Assembly (NCBI RefSeq): GCF_001673155.1
Contig: NZ_LZLE01000245.1
Location: forward strand, 1-36,532
Source: Mycobacterium sp. 1423905.2
Lineage (GTDB): Bacteria; Actinomycetota; Actinomycetes; Mycobacteriales; Mycobacteriaceae
Reading direction: 5' to 3'
DNA length: 36,532 nt
A program made the position numbers and the translations under genes. Positions 27,301 to 35,786 of the stretch are shown piece by piece. How positions within the stretch are numbered: the first letter of the stretch is position 1; each line of letters begins with the position of its first letter. The notes beneath the pieces are model-generated. The model was not told where the DNA came from and searched no databases. It worked only from the letters and a program-made list of their open reading frames with translations.

Positions 27301-28514
27301 GCCTTGATCTGGCCGTCGGCCATGCGGGAGAACATGTCGATCACCCCGTCGCTGACCTCTGAGCGCAACGATCCGCGGGCGATTCCCCACTGCTCCTCGA
27401 CGAATTCGCGGTCTTCGCTCGAGATCACCGACCGCTGACCCGGCAGGCCCGGACCCATGTAGCCCATCTCCCGCCCGCCCATGGCGTTGGGTTGCCCGGT
27501 CAGCGAGAACGGACCATTGCCGGGCTTACATAGGGAACCGGTCGCCAGGTGGAGGTTGCACAAGGCGTTGGTGTTCCAGGTTCCGTGGGTGCTCTGGTTG
27601 AGACCCATTGTCCAGCAACTCATCCAGTTGTCGGCGGTGCCGATCCAGCGCGCCGCCGTGCGAAGGTCTTCGACCGGAATCCCGGTGATGTCACTGACTT
27701 TGTCGGGCGGGTACTGCTCGAGGAAGCTTGGCATCACCTCCCAGCCATTGGTGAACTCGCTGATGAAGTCTTCGTCGGTGTGTCCGTTTTCGACGATGAG
27801 GTGCAGAAGTCCGTTGAGCAGAGCCAAATCCGTGCCCGGGTTGACTTGAAGGAACAGATCGGCTTTGGCCGCGGTGGCGGTCCGGCGCGGGTCCACCACG
27901 ATGAGTTTGGCGCCGGCCTTGACCCGTTCCATCATCCGTAAGAACAGAATCGGGTGACAGTCGGCCATATTGGCGCCGGTGACGAAGAAGACGTCGGCAT
28001 GGTCGAAGTCGTCGTAGGAACCGGGTGGTCCGTCGGCACCCAGCGAGAGCTTGTATCCCGAGCTGGCGCCGGCCATGCATAGCCGCGAATTGGATTCGAT
28101 CTGGTTCGTGCCGATGAAGCCTTTGGCCAGCTTGTTTGCCAGATATTGCGCCTCGAGGGACATCTGCCCGGACACATAAAGGGCCACCGCATCTGGACCG
28201 TACTTGTCAATGATCGCGCGGAGTCGCTTGGCCGAACGCGCAATGGCCGCGTCGACATTCAATGGCTCGAACGGTTGGCCCCGGTCGGGCCGCAGATATG
28301 CCGATTCGGCTCGTCCGGGGGCCGCGAACAGGTCGGCCGTGGTCGCGCCCTTGGTGCACAGCCGGCCGAAGTTGGCTGGATGGTCCTTTCGGCCAACTGA
28401 TTTGGCGATGTGACGCCGACCGCTTTCCGGGTCAGTTGTGATCTGCAGCACCATGCCGCAGCCCACGCCGCAGTAGGCGCACATCGTGTGCACGGCGTCG
28501 TTTTCGGGCGCCAT
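24333..28514 (-). CDS. nasN: Diflavin monomeric assimilatory nitrate reductase (NasN type)
   Basis: A 1,393-residue fusion that reduces nitrate to nitrite with NADPH in a single chain. The N-terminal half is a molybdopterin (bis-MGD) oxidoreductase: Fe-S cysteines 12, 15, 19 and 53 ([15 protein letters not shown]) and the probable Mo ligand Cys146 ([15 protein letters not shown]). The molydopterin dinucleotide-binding C-terminal domain ends near residue 730. After a linker comes a flavodoxin domain (near 850, [15 protein letters not shown]), an FAD-binding reductase domain (near 1178, [16 protein letters not shown]) and the NADPH domain (near 1247, [28 protein letters not shown]), as in CysJ and P450 reductase. 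A diflavin monomeric enzyme of this kind, NasN, is known from M. smegmatis. The GlnR-like box upstream points to nitrogen control. No nirBD or transporter gene adjoins. Confidence 0.92.
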   Translation of the reverse strand: MAPENDAVHTMCAYCGVGCGMVLQITTDPESGRRHIAKSVGRKDHPANFGRLCTKGATTADLFAAPGRAESAYLRPDRGQPFEPLNVDAAIARSAKRLRAIIDKYGPDAVALYVSGQMSLEAQYLANKLAKGFIGTNQIESNSRLCMAGASSGYKLSLGADGPPGSYDDFDHADVFFVTGANMADCHPILFLRMMERVKAGAKLIVVDPRRTATAAKADLFLQVNPGTDLALLNGLLHLIVENGHTDEDFISEFTNGWEVMPSFLEQYPPDKVSDITGIPVEDLRTAARWIGTADNWMSCWTMGLNQSTHGTWNTNALCNLHLATGSLCKPGNGPFSLTGQPNAMGGREMGYMGPGLPGQRSVISSEDREFVEEQWGIARGSLRSEVSDGVIDMFSRMADGQIKACWIMCTNPVATVANRRTVIAGLEKAQLVISQDAFVENETNEYADVLLPAALWTESDGVMVNSERNLSLFQQAIDPPGQALPDWQLIARIACAMGYSDSFTYSCAEEVFEEIKQFWNPTTGYDLRGISYDRLRETPMQWPCPPDSASRNPIRYLNDGVSQKRLVREDGSTPRLAFPTKDGRAVFFARPHLPPEEMPDGDYPFLLNTGRLPHQWHTMTKTGKVGKLNKLNPGPLVEIHPDDAARLQIADGDSVEVASRRGRAVLPAVITDRVLPGNCFAPFHWNDAFGEYLSINAVTNDAVDPISRQPEYKACAVTLAKVAAAQRDDAPRPSAGDRTPTHPVDTIYQPPHISLSQIDAIAEMLGVASEPTPQFDRRGRTYLPGMMAGLRLEAGRPMTGLPTLPETAPFDADTRMWLDGLLAGMFSRTPLSQPDTAAATQSAEPIAAADRVPIVLLWASQTGNAEQLAADAAQRLGQAGLPVRVLAMNDLPVADLATTRELLVITSTTGDGDAPDNGADFWHAIQGSDAPRLTDTRYAVLALGDSSYDDFCGHGRKLDERLAELGASRITGRVDCEPDFDAPAAQWLAGIVQALTEAPVGGGTTTAIPVVAPVSSTYSKKRPLVTDLIRNTTLTRPQSAKDVRQLVFRLPADAVSYEAGDALGVWPHNSDQFVDEWLSTTGLDGDAEVQLPDHGTMSLRTALTDRFEIAHISPQLLRFVRDHTRDRRAADELAELMKPDNKAALGDWSWGRQSVDLLTHAPVSAPVEEWLHVLKPLQPRLYSISSSPKATPGEVHLTVSPVRYNFQGVPRRGVCSTYLADRSPNDQIAVYVKRSTTFRPPSDPAAPMIMIGPGTGIAPFRGFLQERRALGHTGPNWLFFGEQHAATDFYYREEIQSMRAEGFLTELDLAFSRDQREKVYVQHLMRKRGAQLWRWLQDGAYLYVCGTADPMAKDVDRAICEIAAEHGRLNPEDARAYVRSLRTEKRYHRDVY

Positions 28515-28577
28515 GAGACTCGCCTACTTCCTTCCTGAATCGCGGACCGCTTCCGGCTTAAATCCTGCGTCGGGCAT

Positions 28578-28615
28578 GTTTCAGCACAGGACATGCCACG
28601 TTTCGGCCGGTTTAC
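28578..28615 (-). promoter_or_regulatory. GlnR-type box upstream of nasN
   Basis: On the minus strand the order is GTAAA-n6-GAAAC-n6-TGTCC-n6-GAAAC. The two GAAAC elements are exactly 22 bases apart and the first half-site fits gTnA. GlnR, the actinobacterial nitrogen regulator, binds gTnAC-n6-GaAAC pairs and activates nitrate assimilation genes. The box ends 64 bases before the ATG, leaving room for a promoter; a weak ATTTAA lies at about 28559-28564. Confidence 0.6.
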
Positions 28616-28623
28616 GGAGTTCT

Positions 28624-28649
28624 CGCACTGGGTGAGAGGTGGCAGTGCG
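28624..28649. repeat. Inverted repeat CGCACTG / CAGTGCG
   Basis: Perfect seven-base arms at 28624-28630 and 28643-28649 with a 12-base spacer, just upstream of the GlnR-type box. It is a candidate second operator or a stem-loop. Confidence 0.6.
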
Positions 28650-28660
28650 CTGGTCGAAAC

Positions 28661-28682
28661 ATGGGAAGCCAGGGCTTCCCAT
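28661..28682. promoter_or_regulatory. 22-base palindrome, probable operator
   Basis: ATGGGAAGCC-AG-GGCTTCCCAT has perfect ten-base arms around a two-base centre. The short centre favours a dimeric DNA-binding protein over an RNA hairpin. It lies 147 bases before nasN and about 110 before the divergent lipoprotein transcript, so it could serve either. The regulator is unknown. Confidence 0.55.
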
Positions 28683-28794
28683 ACGGGTCGTCGTCGACCC
28701 GCCGATCTGCTGGCCAGACTACCCACGCGAATGTCACGATCAGGCCTCAGAGCTGGGCTTTTGACGAAACCGGGGGGACATTCACAGTCTTCGC

Positions 28795-28806
28795 TAAGCT
28801 CGCTTG
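28795..28806 (+). promoter_or_regulatory. Leaderless promoter -10 of the lipoprotein gene
   Basis: TAAGCT at 28795-28800 fits TANNNT and ends six bases before GTG 28807. This favours that GTG over the TTG at 28804 as the start of the lipoprotein. Confidence 0.5.
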
Positions 28807-29298
28807 GTGCGGTGGCGGCAATGCGTGATCGGGGTCTGTCTGTGCCTTTACGTCGCCGGATGCGGGTCACCGCGGTCATCGCCGCCACCTGCCGCACCGG
28901 ATGCTTGCAAGGTGTCCGATGGGCCATCGTCCGAGACGGTACGCAGGGCCATCGCTGCCGTCCCGATCGTGGTGCCGGGCTCGTTCTGGGTCGAGATTGG
29001 CCGTGGCCACGCCCGCAAATGTCGTCTGCACTGGGTGCAGATCGTTCCGACCATCGCATCGGAGTCGACGCCGCAGCAGGTGTTGTTCTTCGACCACAAC
29101 ACCGCCCTCGGTCCGGCGACACCGAATCCGAAACCCTACATCGTCGTGCTGCCCCCGGGCGACGACACCATCACCGTGCAGTACCAATGGCGGGTGGGCA
29201 ACGACTCGGAGTGCTGTCCTAGCGGCCGCGGTACGGTGCGGTTCCAGATCGGACCGGACGGCAAACTCAAAGCGCTGGACCCGATCCCGCATCAGTAG
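28807..29298 (+). CDS. LppP/LprE-like lipoprotein
   Basis: A 163-residue lipoprotein with a short signal peptide (RWRQCVIGVCLCLYVAGC) and lipobox VAGC at Cys19. The mature part contains LHWVQIVPTIASESTPQQVLFF, PYIVVLPPGDDTITVQYQWR and RGTVRFQIGPDGKLKAL, which fit the mycobacterial LppP/LprE lipoprotein family. Cys pairs (ACKVSD, KCRLHW, ECCPSG) suggest disulfides. The function is unknown. The start GTG is supported by a leaderless -10. It is divergent from nasN and convergent with the acyl-CoA dehydrogenase gene. Confidence 0.8.
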   Translation: MRWRQCVIGVCLCLYVAGCGSPRSSPPPAAPDACKVSDGPSSETVRRAIAAVPIVVPGSFWVEIGRGHARKCRLHWVQIVPTIASESTPQQVLFFDHNTALGPATPNPKPYIVVLPPGDDTITVQYQWRVGNDSECCPSGRGTVRFQIGPDGKLKALDPIPHQ

Positions 29299-29328
29299 CG
29301 CCCAACGTGCGCTCAGGGCCCCCAGTGT

Positions 29329-29371
29329 GCGGCCACGGCGAGAACACCGGTGAATTCCCCGGCTTGGCCGC
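29329..29371. terminator. Possible stem-loop between convergent genes
   Basis: GCGGCCA (29329-29335) and TGGCCGC (29365-29371) form a perfect seven-base stem around a 29-base loop, within the 114-base gap between the lipoprotein and acyl-CoA dehydrogenase stops. There is no U-tract and the loop is long, so this is only a candidate. Confidence 0.25.
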
Positions 29372-29412
29372 TCAGTGAAAGCCGTAGCGGCACAATGGGT
29401 ACCGCGTCGGGC

Positions 29413-31362
29413 TCAGGAGCAGTTCGGCAGGTTCTCCGGATGCAGCATCTCGGCGTAACGCAGTTGCTCGGGGATACCGAACCCGTCGACGAGTGTCTGG
29501 GCATACGGCCGTAGCTTGCGGCAGCGGTCGTTGATGCCGCGGGTGACCGCCTTGGCGCGCTCGGTCGACAGGTAGCGGTGTTCGATGTACCACGCCTTGT
29601 CTTCCTCGATCACCGACAGGGCATACAGGTCACAAACCAGGTCGAGCAACTCCCGGGCCTCCGCGTCTTCACACGAGTCGATACCCGCGACGAACGCCTC
29701 CAGGATCACCCGGTCGATGTGCGCCTGCGCGGCGTGCAGCACGTGGTCTTGCACCGCGTTGAACGCGTCAAAGGAGGACATCTCCTTGGACTTGCCTTGC
29801 AGCCGGCGCGCGACCGAGGACAGCAGATATTCCTCGCGCTCTTCGAACATGGTGACCTGCGTGCCGCGGTTGAACAGGCTGCCTTCCTCTTCGCTGTCCT
29901 GCCGGGCATCGACAATCCGCTGCATGATCGCTTCCGCCGCAGTGCGTTTCATCACCCGGTCGCCAACGGTATTGGCGGCGAAGCGAACCCATTCGACCGG
30001 GCTCATGCTCTTGATGTCGTCGGCGTACGCGGTCAGCAACTCCTTGGCCACCAACTGGGTCAGCACGTGGTTGTCACCCTCGAAGGTGGTGAAGACGTCG
30101 GTGTCGGCCCGCAGTGCGATCAGCCGGTTCTCGGCCATGTATCCGGCGCCGCCGCACGCCTCGCGGGCTTCCTGAATGGCCCTCGAGGCGTGCCAGGTGT
30201 TGGCGGCCTTCAACCCTGCCGCGCGAGCCTCCAGCTCACGTTGTTCTTCGGCGTCCACCACGTCGGAGGTTTGCAGGTCGTGTGTCTTGGACACCAACTC
30301 GTTCTGGGCGAACTGCAGGGCATAGGAGCGGGCGATCAACGGGAACAACCGGCGCTGATGCACCAGGTAGTCCATGATCAGCACTTCTTTGCCGTCGTCG
30401 TCGGGTGCGCTGAACTGCCTGCGCTGCAACGCGTATCGGGTGGCAATGTCCAACGCGACGCGGGCCGCGGCGCCCGCGCTGCCACCTACGGTGACCCGGC
30501 CCCGGATCAGCGTGCCGATCATGGTGAAGAACCGGCGGCTGGGGTTATCAATCGGCGAGCTATAGGTGCCGTCGGGCGCCACGTCGCCGTAGCGGTTCAG
30601 CAGGTTCTCCCGCGGCACCCGCACGTTGTCAAACATGATGCGCCCGTTGTCCACCCCGGGCAGGCCGCCCTTGTACTGGCAGTCCGAGGTAGTCACGCCG
30701 GGTAGGTCGTTGCCCTCGTCGTCGCGGATCGGCACGAGCAGACAGTGCACGCCGTGGTTGACCGGTTCGCCGTCCTCGGTGGTGATCAGCTGGGCGAAGA
30801 CCGCCGCGGTCGACGCGGTCTCGGCCGCCCCGCCGATGTAGTCCTTGCGGGCCGTGGGAGTGGGCGAGTTGATGACGAACTCTTGGCTGTCGGCGTCATA
30901 GGTTGCGGTCGTCTCCAGCGATTGCACGTCGCTGCCATGGCCCGTCTCGGTCATCGCGAAACAACCGCGCATCTCCAAACTGATGATCTTGGGGACGTAC
31001 TGCTCGTGATGGCGCTCGGTGCCCAGGTTTTCGACGGCGCCGCCGAACAGACCCCACTGCACCCCGGCCTTGACCATCAACGACAGGTCGGACATGGCGA
31101 CCATCTCGATCATGGTGATGGCCGCACCTACGTTGCCGGTGCCGCCGTGCTCTTTGCGGAACCCTTCGTCGGAGATGCCCGCGTCCGCCATGATCTGCAT
31201 CTGCTGGGCCACCTTGGCCCGGGCGATCACCGTGTTGGGGGTGTAGTGCGGCCGGAACACCTCACCGGACAAAATCTTGCGTGTCTCGTTCTTCACATCA
31301 CGCCAGCGCCCGTCCAGCGCGTTCCGCAGGTGATCGGCAATGCTTGTGTTGTTCGACGCCAT
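29413..31362 (-). CDS. Acyl-CoA dehydrogenase/oxidase family flavoenzyme
   Basis: A 649-residue FAD enzyme that introduces the alpha-beta double bond in acyl-CoA. Blocks in order: the mid-domain flavin region CFAMTETGHGSDVQSLETTATYD, FDNVRVPRENLLNRYGDV, IGTLIRGRVTVGGSAG, and TFEGDNHVL, which holds the probable catalytic Glu as in acyl-CoA oxidases. A C-terminal extension of about 200 residues, as in ACOX-type enzymes, makes it longer than the usual 380-residue FadE. The substrate is unknown; the size suggests long or bulky acyl chains. The start is ATG 31362 (MASNNTSIADH); the frame runs 11 codons upstream. TAACGT lies five bases before the ATG, so it may be nearly leaderless. Confidence 0.88.
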   Translation of the reverse strand: MASNNTSIADHLRNALDGRWRDVKNETRKILSGEVFRPHYTPNTVIARAKVAQQMQIMADAGISDEGFRKEHGGTGNVGAAITMIEMVAMSDLSLMVKAGVQWGLFGGAVENLGTERHHEQYVPKIISLEMRGCFAMTETGHGSDVQSLETTATYDADSQEFVINSPTPTARKDYIGGAAETASTAAVFAQLITTEDGEPVNHGVHCLLVPIRDDEGNDLPGVTTSDCQYKGGLPGVDNGRIMFDNVRVPRENLLNRYGDVAPDGTYSSPIDNPSRRFFTMIGTLIRGRVTVGGSAGAAARVALDIATRYALQRRQFSAPDDDGKEVLIMDYLVHQRRLFPLIARSYALQFAQNELVSKTHDLQTSDVVDAEEQRELEARAAGLKAANTWHASRAIQEAREACGGAGYMAENRLIALRADTDVFTTFEGDNHVLTQLVAKELLTAYADDIKSMSPVEWVRFAANTVGDRVMKRTAAEAIMQRIVDARQDSEEEGSLFNRGTQVTMFEEREEYLLSSVARRLQGKSKEMSSFDAFNAVQDHVLHAAQAHIDRVILEAFVAGIDSCEDAEARELLDLVCDLYALSVIEEDKAWYIEHRYLSTERAKAVTRGINDRCRKLRPYAQTLVDGFGIPEQLRYAEMLHPENLPNCS

Positions 31363-31455
31363 ACCCGACGTTAACCCGTCGTCCGGGCCCGCCAAACAAA
31401 TCCGTCCGTGCGTGTTTTGTCAATCAACCGGGCCGCACCGCGACGGGGCGCCGAC

Positions 31456-32208
31456 ATGGGTTTGAATAGCGCCATGCCCCAGCCCCAGACCGGTGACTCG
31501 GCCGCAGACCCCGACGCGATATTGGACGTCGGGCACACCCATACCGACGTCAGCGGAGGGTGGTTGCGGGCGGCGACGTTCGGGGCCATGGACGGTCTGG
31601 TCAGCAACACCGGCCTGATCGCCGGTGTGGCCGCCGGCGAAACCGCGCACACTACGATGGTCAGCGGCATCGCCGGGCTGCTCGCCGGAGCCTTCTCCAT
31701 GGCACTGGGCGAATACACGTCGGTCACCACCGCCAACGAGCAGATCGAGTCCGAGGTCCAGGTGGAGCGGCGGTACCTGCGCGCGCGCCCGCAGGCCGAA
31801 CGGGCGGAACTGGTCGCCATGCTGGTCCGCATGGGAATGAGCGAGCAGACCGCGCGGACGGCCACCGACGAGATTCACCGCGACGAGAACCGTGCGGTCA
31901 ACTTCCACCTGGTGCAGGAGATCGGGGTGGATCCCGCCGAGAAGCCCTCACCCTGGGTGGCCGCGATCTCGTCGTTCGTGACGTTCGCCCTGGGTGCGGT
32001 GGTACCCCTGTTGCCGTATCTGCTGGGGCATGGGTCGCTGCGCGCCGGTTGGGTCTGCGGCGCGGTGGGCCTGCTGGTCGCCGGCGGTCTGACCGCCCGG
32101 TTCACCCGGAAACCGATGTGGTGGGCGGCTTCTCGACAATTGCTGTTCGGCTTCGTCGCTGTCGCTGCCACCTACCTGGTCGGGTTGCTTATCGCAGCGC
32201 TCATGTGA
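31456..32208 (+). CDS. VIT/CCC1-family iron or manganese transporter
   Basis: A membrane protein of about 250 residues of the VIT1/CCC1 family, which moves Fe2+ or Mn2+ out of the cytosol. Family signs are the first helix FGAMDGLVSNTGLIAGVAAG, then GAFSMALGEYTSVTTANEQIESEV, and a Glu-rich cytoplasmic region (ERRYLRARPQAERAELVAML, TDEIHRDENRA) that binds metal in plant VIT1. Three helices follow (SSFVTFALGAVVPLLPYLLG, WVCGAVGLLVAGGL, LLFGFVAVAATYLVGLLIAAL). ATG 31456 has GACGGGGC upstream; ATG 31474 (MPQPQTG) is an alternative. The stop overlaps the next gene by one base (TGATG). Confidence 0.88.
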   Translation: MGLNSAMPQPQTGDSAADPDAILDVGHTHTDVSGGWLRAATFGAMDGLVSNTGLIAGVAAGETAHTTMVSGIAGLLAGAFSMALGEYTSVTTANEQIESEVQVERRYLRARPQAERAELVAMLVRMGMSEQTARTATDEIHRDENRAVNFHLVQEIGVDPAEKPSPWVAAISSFVTFALGAVVPLLPYLLGHGSLRAGWVCGAVGLLVAGGLTARFTRKPMWWAASRQLLFGFVAVAATYLVGLLIAALM

Positions 32209-33344
32209 TGTCCGTGCTGACAAGGCTGTTGGCCGCGTGTTGCCTGACTGTAGAGGTGCTGTTGGCGGGGTGCAGCGCGGCCCGATTACCCACCAACATG
32301 CCGCGGCCGCTGTTGAGCTATCTGGGTCAATTCCAGGTTCCCTTCGGCGCCACCTTCGAGGGCACGGTGATCGGCGGGTTGTCCGGGATCAGTTACGACG
32401 CGGCTGACCAGCTGTACTACGTGATCAGCGACGACCGCTCGAAGACCGGCCCGGCTCGGTTCTACACGGTGCGATTGTCCTTGTCGGACAAGGGGATCAA
32501 CGACGTGACCTTCACCGGTACCCACCCCTTGCTGGACGTGTCGGGACAACCGTTCGGGCCGCTGCAACAAGACGTCGCACCGCCGGTGGTTCCGCCCGAT
32601 CCCGAGGGCATCGCTTTCGACGCCGCGCGGCAACGACTGTATTGGAGTTCCGAGGGCGAACGGTTGACCGATAGCCAGCCAGTGCTCGCCGATCCGTGGG
32701 TCCGCATCGCCAACCTCGACGGCAGCTACCTGGGCCAGTTCACCTTGCCGTCCAACTTGGCGATGTCGGCGCAGCGCAGTGGCCCGCGGCGCAATCGAGC
32801 GCTGGAGGGGCTGACACTGACCCCGGATGGCCGGTCGGTGTTCGCCGCGATGGAAGGACCCGGTTACAACGACGGCCCGAGCAACGACGACGACCACCAG
32901 GTGCTGACCCGGATCACCAAGTTCGACGTCGCCGCGGGCGCGCCGACCGCCCAATACGCCTACCCCATGGAGCCGGCCGATTGGCCCGCCGACCGCAACG
33001 GCGTCTCAGATCTGGTGGCGCTGACCGACTCCACGTTCCTGGTGCTGGAGCGATCCAGCGCGGCACCTCCCGTCGTGCGCATCTATCGCGCCGAAATCGG
33101 TTCTGCGACAGACGTTTCGGCGCTGCCGTCGGTGCACGGCGCGACGCTGACCCCGATGACCAAGTCGCTCGCCTTCGATCTGTCCGCGACCCCGGGGATG
33201 TCACCTCCGCAGAATCCGGTGGACAACATCGAAGGCATCACCCTCGGGCCCAAACTGCCCGACGGCCGTCAGTCGGTGGTGCTGGTCAGCGACAACAACT
33301 TCTCAGCCGCCCAGGTCACTCAGTTCCTGCTGTTCGCGATGTAG
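32208..33344 (+). CDS. Phytase-like esterase lipoprotein
   Basis: A 378-residue lipoprotein with lipobox LAGC (Cys22). The mature domain belongs to the 'esterase-like activity of phytase' family, a beta-propeller: FEGTVIGGLSGISYDAADQLYYVISDDRS, DPEGIAFDAARQRLYWSSEGE, NRALEGLTLTPDGRSVFAAMEGP and VDNIEGITLGPKLPDGRQSVVLVSDNN. Repeated acidic loops probably bind Ca2+. The substrate is unknown; phosphate-ester release at the surface is a family-based guess. It is coupled to the VIT transporter, so both are made together. Its last 42 bases overlap the end of the ABC gene on the other strand. Confidence 0.85.
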   Translation: MSVLTRLLAACCLTVEVLLAGCSAARLPTNMPRPLLSYLGQFQVPFGATFEGTVIGGLSGISYDAADQLYYVISDDRSKTGPARFYTVRLSLSDKGINDVTFTGTHPLLDVSGQPFGPLQQDVAPPVVPPDPEGIAFDAARQRLYWSSEGERLTDSQPVLADPWVRIANLDGSYLGQFTLPSNLAMSAQRSGPRRNRALEGLTLTPDGRSVFAAMEGPGYNDGPSNDDDHQVLTRITKFDVAAGAPTAQYAYPMEPADWPADRNGVSDLVALTDSTFLVLERSSAAPPVVRIYRAEIGSATDVSALPSVHGATLTPMTKSLAFDLSATPGMSPPQNPVDNIEGITLGPKLPDGRQSVVLVSDNNFSAAQVTQFLLFAM

Positions 33345-35786
33345 CGCCTTGGCCGGTGGGGCGTCTGAAACCGGTGACCGCAACCGGTAGCGCGCCAGTC
33401 CGGCCCACAACGCGCCGAAGAAGACCAGCATCAGCAGGTCGAACACCCACCATCCGACATAGTGGGTCCACAACGCGTTCGCGGTGGCCAGCGCGTCGAC
33501 TCGGCGCAGGTCGACCGTGGCCGCCGACGCGGCGTATCCCCACTGGGCCGGCACGAACCAGGACACCTGGTCGTAGCCCCAGGTGCCGACCAGCGACACC
33601 AATCCGCCGGCGAACAGAAGCGACGCCAGCACGGCCGGCACCAGCAGCGGCAGCACCTCGCGCAGTGATCTCCCCAGTGAGGACAGTGCCAATCCGACGA
33701 TCACCGAGACGATGGCGGTGATCGCCACGCTGATGTACAGCTCGACGTCCGGGTTGTGCAGCACGGCGCCGCCGTGTCGGGGTCCGCCCTTGCCGAGGAT
33801 GACGATGACGGTCAGGACCGCCGCTTGGAGGGCCGCAACGGGCGCAAAGAAGAGGATCTTGGCGGTGAGGTACGCCGTCGCCGATAACCCGATGGACTGC
33901 TCACGCCGAAAGATCCGGCGTTCGGTCACGACGGCACCGATGGTGAGCAGGGTGCCCAGCAGCACCGCCCCGAAGTTAAGCGCAGCCAAGAGTTCGACGG
34001 CTTCATGCTGGTTGGAGCTGCCCGCCGTGGGGCGCTCGAAGCCGGACTCTCCGGGCACCAGCAAGATCAGCGCACCCAAGGCGAACGGCAGCAACACCAT
34101 GAGCAGGAAGTAGAGGCGGTTGGCGACGAACAGGCGAGCCTGACGGCGCGCCACCCAGCGCAGCTGCCGGCCCAGCGTGAGTGCAGCGGGTTGCCGCTCG
34201 GGCGTTGTCACCGACGGGGGAGTCGGCGAAGCCGCCGCCTGCTGCCGCATGAGGAATGTGTGGTGGGCGCCGTGCGGGTCGGCGCTGACCTGCGCGTAGA
34301 TCTGCGACCAGTCGGTGGTGCCTAGCACCGGGCCGAGTTGGGCGGGCGGGCCGGCAAACGCCAACGTTCCGGCCGGTGTCAGCAAGAGCACCTGGTCGCA
34401 AAGGTGCAGGTGGTGTGGCGACGTCATGGCGATTACCACCACGCAGCCCAGGTCGGCCTGGCGGCGCAGCACTCCCATGACCTGCTCGTCTTGGGGCGGA
34501 TCCAGTCCAGCCGAGGGCTCGTCGGCGACCAGCAACGATGGTCGGGTCACGAGTTCGACGGCCAGCGCCGTGCACCGGCGGGCTTCCGGCGGCAGTTTGG
34601 CCACTCGGGTCTTCCGGTGCGGGGAAAGTTCCAGCTCGTCGAGAACCTGGCTGAGCACACGCTCGCGGTTGTCCGGCGACGTATTGGGCGGCAGCCGCAA
34701 CTCGGCGGCGTACCGCAGGACCTGTTCCACGGTGAGGCGCCGATGCACCCGGTCGTGACGTGTCACGACGCCGATGCGCGAGCGCATCGTCTCCGGCTCG
34801 GCGACGGCGTCGTGACCATCCACGGTCAACAGGCCGGACGTCGGTGGTCGGGTGCCGGCAAGCACGGCGAGCAAGGCCGAGTTGCGTGCGCTCGACGGCC
34901 CGACGACGGCGATCATGGAACCGGGCCGCGCTGTGAACGACACGCTGGACACCAATGCGTGGTCGCCGGCAGTCAGCGTCAGCTCGTATGCCGCCACCCC
35001 GACCGTGCGCGCGCCGGGTTGCAACGGCAGCCGATTGGTCGACGGCGCCTCTGCTGGGCCGCTATCGGGCCGGGTGACCCGCAGCTTGCGCGTGGCCTCG
35101 GTCATCAGGTTGACGAAGTTGCGGCTCTTGGGCGTCGATTCCACTGTCGGGCGTTGAGACGGTGGCGGCACGGGGCGGCGCGGCAGGCCCCCGACCGGCG
35201 CGGCCGGCGGCGTCGGCGTCGGCGGCGGTATCCGCATCGGCCGGGTGCCCCGCTCGAGCGGGCCTTGCGCGGCGATCTTCTGCGTGGCTGGCTCGCCGGC
35301 CGGTTGGTTCACCGGCGGAACGGCGATCTTCTGAGTCGGGGGTTCCACCGGAATCTTCTGGGTGGAAGGTTCGATGCGAATGCGCTGGGTGGCTGGTTCG
35401 GGAAGGGTCCGCGGGCCGACCGGTCCGGCGGCGGGGGGCGCGGGCCGCACCGGCTCGTCCCCGGACGGCGTCAGTTGGAACGTCAGCTTGGGCCCGTGCT
35501 GAGGATCCCCCAGGCTGATGGACTGGCCATCGTGGATGTCCACCGCCGACGTCCGGACGCCGTCGGCGAAGATGCCGCTGTCGTTGCGGTCGATCGCCAC
35601 CCAATGCGTTCCGGCGAACCGGAGCACGACATCCGGAATCGCTTGCTGCGGCATCGGAGCGGGCTGACCAGGTCGATCCAGGCGGATATCGCAGTGGTCG
35701 CCATGACCGACGACCACGTCGCGGCCCGGGGTGAACAGGTACCGCATCGACCCGACCCACACGGTCAACGGTGAGGTGTTCGGCAT
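33303..35786 (-). CDS. FHA-ABC exporter with degenerate ATPase (Rv1747-like)
   Basis: An 827-residue ABCG-type half-transporter with the plan of Rv1747: an N-terminal FHA-like domain (about 8-105), a Pro-rich linker (110-220), an ABC domain (about 265-500) and six membrane helices (about 560-800). Key motifs are eroded. Walker A reads GPSSARNS (296-303) where GPSGAGKS is expected, with Asn for the nucleotide-binding Lys. The Q-loop is VTRHD with no Gln, and the signature is LPPEARR in place of LSGGQ. Walker B (SLLVADEPSAGLDP, Asp422-Glu423) and a His at 458 remain. The FHA domain lacks the usual GR and SRxH phosphothreonine contacts. It has only one FHA against two in Rv1747. The linker carries four TQ[KR]I repeats. 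The start is ATG 35786, with GGAG/GAGG upstream. The MarR gene ends 104 bases before. Confidence 0.88.
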   Translation of the reverse strand: MPNTSPLTVWVGSMRYLFTPGRDVVVGHGDHCDIRLDRPGQPAPMPQQAIPDVVLRFAGTHWVAIDRNDSGIFADGVRTSAVDIHDGQSISLGDPQHGPKLTFQLTPSGDEPVRPAPPAAGPVGPRTLPEPATQRIRIEPSTQKIPVEPPTQKIAVPPVNQPAGEPATQKIAAQGPLERGTRPMRIPPPTPTPPAAPVGGLPRRPVPPPSQRPTVESTPKSRNFVNLMTEATRKLRVTRPDSGPAEAPSTNRLPLQPGARTVGVAAYELTLTAGDHALVSSVSFTARPGSMIAVVGPSSARNSALLAVLAGTRPPTSGLLTVDGHDAVAEPETMRSRIGVVTRHDRVHRRLTVEQVLRYAAELRLPPNTSPDNRERVLSQVLDELELSPHRKTRVAKLPPEARRCTALAVELVTRPSLLVADEPSAGLDPPQDEQVMGVLRRQADLGCVVVIAMTSPHHLHLCDQVLLLTPAGTLAFAGPPAQLGPVLGTTDWSQIYAQVSADPHGAHHTFLMRQQAAASPTPPSVTTPERQPAALTLGRQLRWVARRQARLFVANRLYFLLMVLLPFALGALILLVPGESGFERPTAGSSNQHEAVELLAALNFGAVLLGTLLTIGAVVTERRIFRREQSIGLSATAYLTAKILFFAPVAALQAAVLTVIVILGKGGPRHGGAVLHNPDVELYISVAITAIVSVIVGLALSSLGRSLREVLPLLVPAVLASLLFAGGLVSLVGTWGYDQVSWFVPAQWGYAASAATVDLRRVDALATANALWTHYVGWWVFDLLMLVFFGALWAGLARYRLRSPVSDAPPAKALHREQQELSDLGG

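Noticed and set aside
31418..31423. TTGACA on the minus strand as a -35 for the acyl-CoA dehydrogenase
   Set aside because: The matching position at 17 bases reads TTTGTT, not a credible -10; TAACGT next to the ATG fits better.
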